The translations under genes were made by a program, and so were the position numbers. A DNA stretch of 61,345 nt from Candidatus Gastranaerophilales bacterium (GTDB lineage Bacteria > Cyanobacteriota > Vampirovibrionia > Gastranaerophilales > Gastranaerophilaceae): NCBI GenBank assembly GCA_944322725.1, contig CALUPU010000010.1, forward strand, positions 1 to 61,345, in the 5' to 3' direction. How positions within the stretch are numbered: the stretch's first letter is position 1; every line of letters begins with the position of its first letter. Below, piece after piece: positions 24,358 through 33,197 of the stretch. The notes under the pieces are model-generated. The model was not told the origin of the DNA, did no database searches, and was given only the letters and a program-made list of their open reading frames with translations.

Positions 24358-24894
24358 ATGCATATTCTGCCAGTAACATTCAAACAGTTTAACATCACAC
24401 AATCCGTACCTGTACAAAAACCTGACACACAGTGCGAACTTGTGCAGGCATTTTGTGAAAATTTCAAACTGCCTGATGAACGGAAAAATCATGCACAGTT
24501 TGACGAATCACTTGTAAAAAAAATAGCCTCATACAAAGAACGTGCCGTCAAACCGGTTGTTGACATGCTTAAAACAGCACAAAGCGAAAAAGACATAACA
24601 GCAGGGCTGTTTTTGCTCAACAGAATCATTGACGCAGGAGCAAAAGGTGTGGAAAACACATATCCCGTAATCTCTCGTTTTAATTACAGCGAGTCTCACA
24701 ACGTACAGGTCATGCTTGCGGGAATTTACAGAAAAACACTTCTCCCGGACGCTTTCGGCCCGCTTGTTACAATGTTTATGAAAAACTCGCAAAAACCCGT
24801 TCAGATTCCTTTTGACCCTAACGAAGAAGTCGGAGGCGCAATACTTGAATATTTGAGAAGTAAAGCTTCCGTTAATAATTATTCAAAAAATTGA
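24358..24894 (+). CDS. Unrecognised soluble helical protein, third gene of the cassette
   Basis: A 178-residue protein without signal peptide or membrane helix. The N-terminus (LPVTFKQFN) is followed by predicted helices with a repeat-like feel (VVDMLKTAQSEKDITAGLFL, VMLAGIYRKTLLPDAFGPLV) that may form a small HEAT-like solenoid; this is a weak inference. AAGGAG lies 6 nt before the ATG, a strong ribosome site. It follows the membrane protein by 9 nt, so it belongs to the same transcript that starts behind the riboswitch. I know no family for it. Confidence 0.72.
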   Translation: MHILPVTFKQFNITQSVPVQKPDTQCELVQAFCENFKLPDERKNHAQFDESLVKKIASYKERAVKPVVDMLKTAQSEKDITAGLFLLNRIIDAGAKGVENTYPVISRFNYSESHNVQVMLAGIYRKTLLPDAFGPLVTMFMKNSQKPVQIPFDPNEEVGGAILEYLRSKASVNNYSKN

Positions 24895-24946
24895 TAAAAT
24901 ATAGCAAAAATATTTTTGTTCAAGATTTTTACTTTATACACAGCAA

Positions 24947-25399
24947 ATGAGAAACTCTATGATAAATAAATTAAATAACATTTCATTCAAAAGCGCATTT
25001 GTAAACAGAGACCTTGAAAATAAACTGAGCCGGGAAAACTATGAAAAGGTCAATCTGGCTGCAAATATGGTAGATGAACTATATTCTCAGACGGATGTGT
25101 TCTTTTATTCCGACAAAAACGGTAATGTGGCTTACGCTGTCCAAAAAGGCGACCCATGCAGATTAATGCTTCAATCGGAAATATTGAAAAAACTCAAAAT
25201 GAATGCCCAAGAAATGGTAGACCTGATTAACCTCAAAACATATCTGGAATGTGCTCATAATGAAATATGGGGAATAAAAAAACCTTTTATTGAGGGAAAA
25301 ATAGAAAATATTGATGAAATGGATGAATTTGACCTTGCCTGTGAAGTAAACAGCACCATCAGGCTCTTTAACAAAATTCAAGAAGAAACTCTTAACTAA
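24947..25399 (+). CDS. Unrecognised small protein with NISFKSAF N-terminus
   Basis: A 150-residue soluble protein, acidic and mostly helical. Two in-frame ATG codons at 24947 and 24959 are possible and neither has a good ribosome site; the second gives an N-terminus MINKLNNISFKSAF that looks like other small proteins of this lineage. It includes a beta-like stretch FFYSDKNGNVAYAVQKGD and a C-terminal helix. It lies 52 nt after the third cassette gene and could be the fourth member or separately expressed. Function is unknown. Confidence 0.6.
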   Translation: MRNSMINKLNNISFKSAFVNRDLENKLSRENYEKVNLAANMVDELYSQTDVFFYSDKNGNVAYAVQKGDPCRLMLQSEILKKLKMNAQEMVDLINLKTYLECAHNEIWGIKKPFIEGKIENIDEMDEFDLACEVNSTIRLFNKIQEETLN

Positions 25400-25401
25400 A
25401 A

Positions 25402-27124
25402 TTACTTTGCTTGGAAATTCTTTCTTATTTCAGACTCGGAAAGTTTTATGATATTTTTTTCAATTTCTGCAAAATTTGTACTATGCATATCTGAATAGAC
25501 ATAGTTGTATTCATCACTTTTGTCCGGGAAAGAAGTATCGAAAACCTCATTAGAAAAAGTTATAAAAAAGTTTATGAGACTTTTTTTTTGTCTTATATTT
25601 TTCGTAATTTCCTGACGGGGAATAATAAGCAAGAAAAGTGTTAAAAAATGAATTTATTGTGTTTTTTTCATTAAATAGAACTTGAATATGATCTCTTTCG
25701 TTATAAAAGAAATAATGAAGTCTTAAACCATGGTCTCCAAGTATTATTATACGAGCATTACCTCCTGTTTTTTCAAAAATTTTATCAACTGTTTCAAGAG
25801 TTTTATTATTTGTATAAATCAGATAATCAATACACGGTTCTTTATTTACAAGGTATTCCTGTTTTTGACCGTCTACAAGAATATCTTCGTAATACACGTT
25901 ATTCCCGTTCCTATCTTTTACATAAGGAAAATGCGGTGCAAGTAAATGTGCAAATAACAACTCCGGTTTTTTAGTCCTGTGCTCAACTATATAGTCAACA
26001 GTTTCCCAGAAACAACTATAATTTGCCCTGTATTTATTTATAAACCCGAACAAATACCAATAAAGAGTATTAGAAAAAAATGTATCATTTATATTTAAAA
26101 TGTTATACTCCTCACTCAAGTCAATATAATTATTTATGTAATTGTCCGAAATCGAAAAACTTCGAAACGTATTAATATAGCTGACATTATAACCTGACTC
26201 GGCAGCTGTCTTAAACAACATTGCATCACTGATTTGTCCGGAGGAATCTGTATGGTCAAAACTTTCCAGATATTCAAAGTTTAAAAAAGATGAAACAGAA
26301 GCATGAGTTTTCGTATAATTACTGAAAATAGATTCGTATATGAAAAAACCTTTGTTCTTAAGTTTGTCTATAAATTGTTTATTATCAAAATTAAACTCCT
26401 GTTTCAAAATTTCATTAGAAGGATAAGAATCCAAAAGAATTATATAAATATCCTCCATCTCCTTTTTATTGTTTCTCTTTGAATCCGGCACCGGATTCAT
26501 AAAAGCAGAATGTCTGGCGGTAATATTCATTTTTGCCAAAACTGTGTACAATGAATAAATATTCATCAAAAATATAGAACAAGCAAAAAACATTAGTATT
26601 TTAAAAACAAATTTAGTATTTGTTTTAAGTATAACCAGACACAAAAATAACAAAAGACTTATAAATAAAAATTTGTCAAAAAATAATGTAAAATATCCGT
26701 ATTGATAGAAAAAAACTGTTATTGCCACAGTAATTATACAACTCTTTTCATTATCATTAATCAGATACAGTAAAGTAAAAAAAAGAAATACACTAAATCC
26801 GACAACACTACAAAGGCTAATTATCATACCCCACAAAGGAACCAATTGGAGATTTAAAAAATAAATATGTAATACAGGATATGAACTAAAAATTAAAACA
26901 GGAAAAAGAGAAAATAAGATACTTGTTTTTTTTAGATAAAATTGTGACGGAAGTTTGTAAATTCGATACATATCCGCATAAAAAAATATCCATAATAAAG
27001 GTATAAATAAATAACTTATAACATACATTATATTTTTATTAAAATAAAAGGGATAGATATTTCTTACATAAATCAAAAAAATAAGACCTATCAATATAAA
27101 AAGTAAACTTCGTATATTACGCAT
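25402..27124 (-). CDS. Membrane sulfatase/alkaline-phosphatase-superfamily protein, frameshifted near its 3' end
   Basis: The first frame (27124 down to 25550) gives 524 residues: about six membrane helices, then a sulfatase-type domain (DIYIILLDSYPSNEIL, SNYTKTHASVSSFLN with a likely Thr/Ser nucleophile, HLLAPHFPYVKD, RIIILGDHGLRLH). It then ends abruptly in KKSHKLFYNFF. The second frame (25632 down to 25402) continues with the expected family tail (KKSLINFFITFSNEVFDTSFPDKS). Removing one A from the A9 run (T9 at 25581-25589 on the plus strand) joins them into about 573 residues. It may be a homopolymer sequencing error, a true mutation or transcriptional slippage. LTA-synthase-like relatives modify envelope polymers, for example by phosphoethanolamine or glycerolphosphate transfer. 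The start overlaps the methyltransferase stop by 1 nt. Confidence 0.8.
25581..25589 (-). other. A9/T9 homopolymer at the frameshift point
   Basis: Nine T residues on the plus strand (AAAAAAAAA in the message) sit exactly where the two frames of the sulfatase-like gene must be joined. A run of eight would restore one continuous frame. Such runs are known sites of polymerase slippage and of sequencing error. Confidence 0.75.
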
Positions 27125-28485
27125 TACTTTTTCCTCATCAGATACAAAATTCTTTTTGTATCTGTAATAGGTTGCCTGTCTATTATTTCAAAGAAAATTT
27201 TAAAGCTGTCTTCAAAATTTTGCTGAGTATAGTCAAAAAAGATGTCTTCTCTGTTTTTTAAAAGTTTTTGAACCTGACTGTCATTTTTTTCTACAAATTC
27301 AATTATTAAATATTCGGTTAAAAAACTGAAAGTCTGTGCGATTTTTTCAAAAGGGAGATTTTTCCCGATAGTTAGATGATGTATAAGAGCAAGTGCAAGA
27401 ATAGTATCAATATTTTTTATTCTTTCAAAAAGCGAAAACCTTTCGCAATTTGCCCAGCCTATAGCGGGAGAAGGGTTGCAAATATCAACTAACAAAGGCA
27501 ATATGTTTGTCTCATTTACATCTTTGACCTGCATATAATTCTTTTCAACAGCTTCATTGTCTATATCACAGGCAAGAATAATCTCCGCTTTGTCTTTAAA
27601 TATTCGTGAAAATCTTCCGCTGTTTGCACCAAAGTCAGCAATTCTGCTGCACGGTATTTTTTGTTTGTAGTTTTCAAGTATACGTATTTTTTCTGCAAAC
27701 GAATCAGGACTGTAATTTGTATTGCCGTAATATTCGCCCCATTCGCTCTTTTGCTTCTGCATTTTTATGTTTAAAATCGTTTTTTGTAAATCGCTGATGA
27801 GAAACTCCATTTGAAGTTTTGAAAAATTAATATTTATCTTTTGTTTGGTATCTGAATATTGATTTTGAAAAAAAGAATGAAGATGAATATGTTTGAATAA
27901 CGATAAATCAAAAAATGTTCTGCGCGGCAAAAGCTTTGATGCAAGTTTAAGATTAATACCGTCAATATCTTTTAAAAATAAAGAAGATAACCCAATATCG
28001 ACTTTCGACATAAGAGCAAGCGGTGCTGCAAACTGACAACAAAACTGATTGTATGCATACCATACAGTATTATCTTTATATCTTTCAAAAGATGTTGTAT
28101 CTATAAAAATCGGATTGCCTTTAAAAAATTGAACATTAAACGCATTTGCATCTTTCAGGCTCATGTTATACTTCATAGCTGTTTGTTGAATTTTAAGAGT
28201 CAAAAGCGCTGCATCTTTTAACTGTGAAAAACACCATTCATAAGGGTAAGTGATAAAAACCTTCTGAGGCTTTATCGTTTTATAACAATCCGTAAAATTT
28301 TCTGTCTCCTGATGACTGATTAAATATCCTTTTTGGACAAGTTCTTCATACAACCCGCTGTTCATAAGCATTTCATAGTCATCAGCACCTGTTTCGTAAA
28401 TTATCCTGTAGATATCATCATTGTTTATGACAACCTGTGCAGTTCTGTCTTTAAAAGAAGAGGTTTGATTTATTATTGTTTCCAT
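27124..28485 (-). CDS. Class I SAM-dependent methyltransferase, NoeA-like
   Basis: A 453-residue protein with a long N-terminal extension (~270 residues) and a C-terminal Rossmann methyltransferase. ADFGANSGRFSRIF is the SAM-binding motif I, CDIDNEAVEKNY supplies the acidic ribose-binding position, and VDICNPSPAIGWANCER, ALALIHHLTIGKNLPFEKIA and IIEFVEKNDSQVQKLL are hallmarks of the NoeA (host-specific nodulation) type. The acceptor is not known; surface glycans or lipids are likely from the context. It sits between a YLDPGTGS small membrane protein (1 nt gap) and the sulfatase-like protein (1-nt overlap), a gene set that recurs in other bacteria as far as I recall. Confidence 0.87.
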   Translation of the reverse strand: METIINQTSSFKDRTAQVVINNDDIYRIIYETGADDYEMLMNSGLYEELVQKGYLISHQETENFTDCYKTIKPQKVFITYPYEWCFSQLKDAALLTLKIQQTAMKYNMSLKDANAFNVQFFKGNPIFIDTTSFERYKDNTVWYAYNQFCCQFAAPLALMSKVDIGLSSLFLKDIDGINLKLASKLLPRRTFFDLSLFKHIHLHSFFQNQYSDTKQKININFSKLQMEFLISDLQKTILNIKMQKQKSEWGEYYGNTNYSPDSFAEKIRILENYKQKIPCSRIADFGANSGRFSRIFKDKAEIILACDIDNEAVEKNYMQVKDVNETNILPLLVDICNPSPAIGWANCERFSLFERIKNIDTILALALIHHLTIGKNLPFEKIAQTFSFLTEYLIIEFVEKNDSQVQKLLKNREDIFFDYTQQNFEDSFKIFFEIIDRQPITDTKRILYLMRKK

Positions 28486-28486
28486 A

Positions 28487-28702
28487 TTACTTTTTAAGTT
28501 TATTGATAAATCTTTTGGTAAATTCTTTTATCTTTTTTCTGAATAAAACAGCACCATATCCTATACTGCCGAACGCTGCTATCATAACCTGAGCAATCAT
28601 GCTGCCCGTGCCGGGGTCAAGATATGCAAATGCTTTTTCCGGCATCAAAAAAATAGGAATAATTAATATGAGTGAATATTTAATTTTCTGATTTATATAC
28701 AT
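28487..28702 (-). CDS. Small membrane protein with YLDPGTGS motif
   Basis: A 71-residue protein. The N-terminal hydrophobic stretch with AFA may be a signal peptide (residues ~8-26). AYLDPGTGSMIAQVMIAAF follows, and then a second hydrophobic helix and a Lys-rich cytoplasmic tail. The LDPGTGS motif is typical of small proteins encoded beside sulfatase-like and NoeA-like genes. Function is unknown, possibly a membrane partner of the two. No good ribosome site precedes the ATG. Confidence 0.75.
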   Translation of the reverse strand: MYINQKIKYSLILIIPIFLMPEKAFAYLDPGTGSMIAQVMIAAFGSIGYGAVLFRKKIKEFTKRFINKLKK

Positions 28703-28831
28703 AAAAAGAACATTCTTGTTGATAACAAAAAGATTATAGTACTCAATATTACTTATGCAATGATTTTGTAATATTCATTGTTGTTTATTTGGGAACATAA
28801 ATTGTCTATGTTAATCATAGTGGTAACAAAT

Positions 28832-29164
28832 ATGTCTTATACAAATAAAAAAATAATCGGTTCAAAAATTAAACAACAGAGAAAAAGGCTGGGTCTCACC
28901 CAATTTGACCTTGCGGAGAAAGTCGGTCTGCATGAAAAACAAATCTCAAGAATTGAATCGGGTTTAAATTATCCTACCTTTGAAAACTTCGTAAATATTA
29001 TTAATGCATTAGAACTTAATATGAGCGATTTTAGCCCGGAAAATGTATCAGAGAACAATGAATTAAAGGATGAATTGTTTTTTATAATTAAAAATTCATC
29101 TGTTTATGAATTAAAAATGTATCTTGATGTTATTAACGCTGTCAAAAAAAATATGAAAAATTAA
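28832..29164 (+). CDS. XRE-family helix-turn-helix transcriptional regulator
   Basis: A 110-residue DNA-binding protein. Residues ~8-65 form the Cro/CI-type domain: IGSKIKQQRKRLGLTQFDLA, then EKVGLHEKQISRIESG with the recognition helix, then PTFENFVNIINAL. The remaining part is a short helical dimerisation region. Longer in-frame starts exist at 28778 and 28808, but the conserved domain begins just after 28832 and the extra residues are hydrophobic and unlike the family. Ribosome sites are weak for all starts. It is flanked by the divergent envelope trio and might control it; that is inference. Confidence 0.88.
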   Translation: MSYTNKKIIGSKIKQQRKRLGLTQFDLAEKVGLHEKQISRIESGLNYPTFENFVNIINALELNMSDFSPENVSENNELKDELFFIIKNSSVYELKMYLDVINAVKKNMKN

Positions 29165-29198
29165 AAAACGGCTTCAATAAACTTAAAGCCGTTTTTTT
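29163..29198. terminator. Bidirectional terminator between the XRE gene and fprA
   Basis: AAAAAACGGCTT (29163-29174) pairs with AAGCCGTTTTTTT (29186-29198). A- and T-runs on both sides serve convergent genes. Confidence 0.92.
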
Positions 29199-29216
29199 AA
29201 TAAGTAAGAATTTTAT

Positions 29217-30398
29217 TTACAAACTTTTATGTTTTTCAATAATCTGTGCAGCAAGAGCATCGATTCTTTCAAAATCTGCCTGTCTTGGCTGACCTTTTAC
29301 TACGACATAATCCAGTTTTTCAGGCTTGATTATTGTAAACATTTTTTCTATCGTACCTTCGAGATTGCCGCCCCATCCGTAAGAACCGATTATAGAGTAG
29401 TATCTCAATTTGGGTCTTAGAGCATTTACAAGATATGCTGCAGTAACAGCAGCAGGGTGTGGTCCTGCAAGCACCATCGACGAACCAAGTACTACAGTCG
29501 CACAATCTACTAGTTCCATAGAAAGAGCACCTTCATCACAGTGCACAAGGTCAAAAAGTTTTACATCTATGCCGGCTTCTGTTAGTTTTTTGTTTAATCT
29601 GTCCACAAGCATTGTTGTGCTGTCATACATAGAAACGTAAGGAATAACCACCTTATTTTCTACTCTGTCTGATGTCCAGTCAGCGTACAGGTCTAAAATC
29701 CATTCAGGCTTATCATATACGGGTCCGTGGCTCGGAAGGATAATATCAACATCCATTTCTTTTACTCTGTCAGTATATTTTTTGGCAAAGCTTCTGAAAG
29801 GCATGATAATTTCCGCATAGTATCTTTTTGCTGCCTCAACAAGATTTTCTGTATAATCAGCAAAAAGATCATGTTTTGTATAGTGCGCACCCAAAAAATC
29901 GCATGTGAAGAGCATTTTATCTTCTTTTAAATAAGAAAACATTGTATCGGGCCAGTGAACAAACGGTGCAAGTATGAATTGGAAAGTCTTGTCACCTAAG
30001 GACAACTCATCACCGTCATTGATAACAATAAACTTGTCCTCTTCAACGTGAAGCATGTTCATCACATTCTCTTTAACTTTAGCATTTGTCACGACTTTAG
30101 CATCAGGAAACATTTCCAAAAGCATGGGTATTCCGCCCGAGTGATCCTGTTCTGCGTGGTTTGAGATAATGTAATCTACGTGGTCAATGTTATTTTCCTG
30201 AAGTCTCTTTTTATATTCTTCAAGCTTTTTCGGATAGTCTGTATCTACAATTGCAGTTTTCTCACTGCCTTTAACAAGGTAAGAGTTGTAAGTCGTGCCC
30301 TGAGGAAGCGGTACAAGCTGGTCAAAAAGCTGTCTGTTTGCATCTTTAGAACCAATGTAGAATACATTGTTTTTTATAGGTTTAATTTTTAAATCCAT
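29217..30398 (-). CDS. fprA: Flavodiiron protein (FprA family A-type flavoprotein)
   Basis: A 393-residue O2/NO reductase. The N-terminal metallo-beta-lactamase-like domain carries the diiron ligands NHAEQDHSGG (H-x-E-x-D-H), with further ligands in FVHWPD, TCDFLGAH and SHGPVY. The C-terminal flavodoxin domain (~255-393) has VIPYVSMYDSTTMLVDRL and SYGWGGN for FMN. The ATG at 30398 is used because AAGGAG precedes it; a 45-residue in-frame extension upstream overlaps the rubredoxin gene in another frame and is not real. It follows rubredoxin by 64 nt, its usual electron donor, so the pair forms an oxidative/nitrosative defence operon of an anaerobe. Confidence 0.96.
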   Translation of the reverse strand: MDLKIKPIKNNVFYIGSKDANRQLFDQLVPLPQGTTYNSYLVKGSEKTAIVDTDYPKKLEEYKKRLQENNIDHVDYIISNHAEQDHSGGIPMLLEMFPDAKVVTNAKVKENVMNMLHVEEDKFIVINDGDELSLGDKTFQFILAPFVHWPDTMFSYLKEDKMLFTCDFLGAHYTKHDLFADYTENLVEAAKRYYAEIIMPFRSFAKKYTDRVKEMDVDIILPSHGPVYDKPEWILDLYADWTSDRVENKVVIPYVSMYDSTTMLVDRLNKKLTEAGIDVKLFDLVHCDEGALSMELVDCATVVLGSSMVLAGPHPAAVTAAYLVNALRPKLRYYSIIGSYGWGGNLEGTIEKMFTIIKPEKLDYVVVKGQPRQADFERIDALAAQIIEKHKSL

Positions 30399-30462
30399 GG
30401 AGTTCTCCTTATTCTTAAGGGGATTCCACTGCCAAAAATCCTTTGTCATATCAAGTTGATTG

Positions 30463-30600
30463 TTATACTTTTGTAAACTGGTCTTTGCCGACGCCGCATA
30501 CAGGGCATATCCAATCAGCGGGTAAATCCTCAAAAGCTACATTATCATTCTCGACCGGGTCATATATATAACCGCATACAAGACATAAATATTTATCCAT
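30463..30600 (-). CDS. Rubredoxin (short, 45 residues)
   Basis: Found by reading the minus strand: ATG at 30600, TAA at 30463. [11 protein letters not shown] and [13 protein letters not shown] give the two C-x2-C pairs that bind one iron. Aromatic residues at the standard positions (Y4, Y11, Y13, W30, F42) are kept. At 45 residues it is shorter than the usual 52-54: the spacing between the two CxxC knuckles is reduced. AAGGAG lies 8 nt before the ATG. It is transcribed with fprA and would pass electrons to it. Confidence 0.95.
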   Translation of the reverse strand: MDKYLCLVCGYIYDPVENDNVAFEDLPADWICPVCGVGKDQFTKV

Positions 30601-30698
30601 TGTGCTGCTCCTTACAGTTGTTTACCCGGGCAGTATAAATAATTATGAGACAAAAATAAATTGCCGTACAGGCTAGATTAAAGATTGTAAATATTTCA

Positions 30699-33197
30699 TC
30701 ATGACTTAAGATAAAAGCCGAGATTTTCAATATATTCTGCGGGTTTAACAGAAGCATAAGGCTCAAAACTCAAAACATTCAGATATTTCTTGGCACGGCT
30801 CACGGCAACATAAAAAAGTCTCAAAGCTTCGTTTGTCTCTCTTGGCTTTTGCCATAATTGTTTGTACAAAAGGGCTTTTGGAGTCGGTTTTCCTTTAAAT
30901 TTACCCGCAATAACGCCAAAACCCGGTTTGTCACCGTACTGCATATCAAAAATTATACCTGAACTATCCGCACTGCGCGAAGCACCGGCAATGCTCAAAA
31001 CAAACACATACGGATACTCCAGCCCCTTTGACGCATGGATTGTGAGTATGGAAACAGCGTCTATATCATCGTTATCAGAAGCAGGCAGTTCAAAATTCCT
31101 GTCGTCTTTGATTTTTTCAAGATAATCAATCAGACTGTTTATGCTCAAATAGTTTTCGTTCTGCACAAAATCATCAATAATTTTCTCAAGCACATTCAAA
31201 TTCGCACATGCCTGCTTGTCCTGAGTTTCATTGAAAGCAATATAAAGAGGCAGGTGTGCTCTGATTTTTTCAAAAATCTGTATCAAAGTCATACTGTTTC
31301 TGTTTTGCCTGATTTCATTCACTGTTTGATAGATTGATTCAATACAGTTCTGTGCGTACGTATCGTGACAAAAACCGTCTGCATGAAGAGTCAAATACTT
31401 TTGCGCCAGATTAAGCCGTTTCACTTCATCAGAAGAAAGTGTTTCGTACAATTTTTTATCAAAAGATTTCTTCATATCAAAAATCATTGAATCGGACAAT
31501 TTGACCTTAAGCAGCCTAAAAAGCGCCTGTTCGTCATGAGAATTTTTAACGAGTTTTAGGGCAGAAATCATGTTTTTTATAACAGGCTCGTCAAAAAAAC
31601 CGGTATTTACCTTTTTAACAGAGGGAATATTTTTCTTTTTAAGTTCTTTTTCCACAATATCAGCCTGCGAGTGAGATTTCACAAGAACAGCAAAATCTTT
31701 AAAATGCGCATTATCGCGTTTTATAAGACTTTCAACTTCCTGTGCAATGTAGTACGCCTCTTTGATTTTCTGTTCGTAAGCGTTTTCAAACCCGTCTATG
31801 ACCGTAACCTTGATATCTTTGGATGTGTCAGGATATGTAAGGTTCGGATTGGCACTCAAATTCTCGTCTGAAAGCCCGAGTTCGTTTTGCGTAACGTAAT
31901 TAACGGCATTCAAGACTTGGGGTGTTGAGCGGTAATTTATGGAAAGATTTACAGGTTCAAATTTCTTTTTGTAGCGCTTTTCGACATTCTGATGAAGCAC
32001 CTCGAGATTTTCCATCTGCGCATATCGAAAAGCATAGATAGACTGCTTTCTGTCCCCTACAAATGTCAAATCAGCATGCGAGGGGTCAAGCAAAAGTTCT
32101 ATGAGTTCCAGCTGTGCCCCGTTTGTATCCTGAAACTCGTCTACAATTATCTGCTTAAAATACTGTTGATAATATGTGCGCACAGCCTCATTCTGTTTAA
32201 AAATCCCTATAGTTTTGTTTATCAAATCGTCAAAATCCGCAATATCCTGATTTTCAAGTTCTGCCTGATAAAGCAAGTAAACAGCCGCAATGACCTTTGT
32301 CAGCATAATCTCCAACTCGTTTACAGGTGCGATATTTTCGGGAAATCCCTGCGCCATGCCGTACTCTATTGCTTTTCTCTTTCCAAATTTATCCAGAATC
32401 AGCTTTTCTTTTGCAATCGAGTCAAAAGCCTTTTCATCCAGCACGAAAGAATCGTCAGTATATTTTTTAAAGTGCTCCCGCCAGTTAAAAGCGTAATCTT
32501 CTTTTGTCTCAAACTTAAACGGAGTGCCCTCAACGCACTCTGAAAAATTCTCAACCGCACGCAAAGACTTTTTTAAAAACTCATCAGGCGTAAGACCCAG
32601 CGATTTTATTTTTTTTATCACATTATAAATATCTTCAAAAACAGAATCTAAATCCCCGATTTTATTGAGTTTTGCAAGATTTTCCACACTCAGTACCGAA
32701 AGTTCGAGTCCACTATGGCATGCCAAAGGAGACGAAGTTCGAACCGAATCAATCTCCCCGTATTTAATTCTTTTAATCAGGTTGTCGTAAATTTCTTTAA
32801 GCTGTTTTTCCTCGGCAATTTTAAAAGACGGCGACAAACCTGCTTCTATTGAATATTTTTTCAAAATCCTTATACAAAAACTGTGAAAAGTCGAAATCCA
32901 CAATTCCTGTGCGCTGCAGTCAAAACCGTTTTCTTCAAGTTCGGCAAGGATTCTGCCCTTCATTTCATTTGCAGCTTTGTCCGTAAACGTAATAACAAGG
33001 ATTTTTTCCTGCGGATTTTCTATGCCTTGAGAAGCAAAATCCATAACCAGTTTTAAAAATCGCTTTGAAATAATCTTTGTCTTGCCTGTACCTGCTCCGG
33101 CAACGATTTTCGTACAGGTGTCAAAAGGATTCAAAACAGCCTGCGCCTGCGCTTCGTTCAAACCTGCAGCAATATTTTGAAGCGTGTCACTCATCAT
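30699..33197 (-). CDS. UvrD/AddA-type ATP-dependent DNA helicase
   Basis: A superfamily 1A helicase of ~832 residues. AGAGTGKTKII is the Walker A motif, WISTFHSFCIRIL motif Ia/Ib, VDEFQDTN motif II, FVGDRKQSIYAFRYA motif III, NYRSTPQVL motif IV, LTIHASKGLEYPYVFV motif V and RLFYVAVSRAKK motif VI. There is no nuclease domain at the C-terminus. The start is set at 33197 (or the next ATG at 33194) because GGAGGTGAT, a near-perfect Shine-Dalgarno, lies just upstream; it overlaps the end of the nuclease gene. Together they likely form an AddAB/RecBCD-like enzyme for double-strand break repair, with helicase and nuclease on separate chains. Confidence 0.92.
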   Translation of the reverse strand: MMSDTLQNIAAGLNEAQAQAVLNPFDTCTKIVAGAGTGKTKIISKRFLKLVMDFASQGIENPQEKILVITFTDKAANEMKGRILAELEENGFDCSAQELWISTFHSFCIRILKKYSIEAGLSPSFKIAEEKQLKEIYDNLIKRIKYGEIDSVRTSSPLACHSGLELSVLSVENLAKLNKIGDLDSVFEDIYNVIKKIKSLGLTPDEFLKKSLRAVENFSECVEGTPFKFETKEDYAFNWREHFKKYTDDSFVLDEKAFDSIAKEKLILDKFGKRKAIEYGMAQGFPENIAPVNELEIMLTKVIAAVYLLYQAELENQDIADFDDLINKTIGIFKQNEAVRTYYQQYFKQIIVDEFQDTNGAQLELIELLLDPSHADLTFVGDRKQSIYAFRYAQMENLEVLHQNVEKRYKKKFEPVNLSINYRSTPQVLNAVNYVTQNELGLSDENLSANPNLTYPDTSKDIKVTVIDGFENAYEQKIKEAYYIAQEVESLIKRDNAHFKDFAVLVKSHSQADIVEKELKKKNIPSVKKVNTGFFDEPVIKNMISALKLVKNSHDEQALFRLLKVKLSDSMIFDMKKSFDKKLYETLSSDEVKRLNLAQKYLTLHADGFCHDTYAQNCIESIYQTVNEIRQNRNSMTLIQIFEKIRAHLPLYIAFNETQDKQACANLNVLEKIIDDFVQNENYLSINSLIDYLEKIKDDRNFELPASDNDDIDAVSILTIHASKGLEYPYVFVLSIAGASRSADSSGIIFDMQYGDKPGFGVIAGKFKGKPTPKALLYKQLWQKPRETNEALRLFYVAVSRAKKYLNVLSFEPYASVKPAEYIENLGFYLKS

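Noticed and set aside
28778-28831. Longer start of the XRE regulator
   Set aside because: The added residues are hydrophobic and not part of the HTH family; no better ribosome site supports them.
30399-30533. 45-residue N-terminal extension of the flavodiiron protein
   Set aside because: It overlaps the rubredoxin gene in another frame, while AAGGAG stands right before the internal ATG at 30398.
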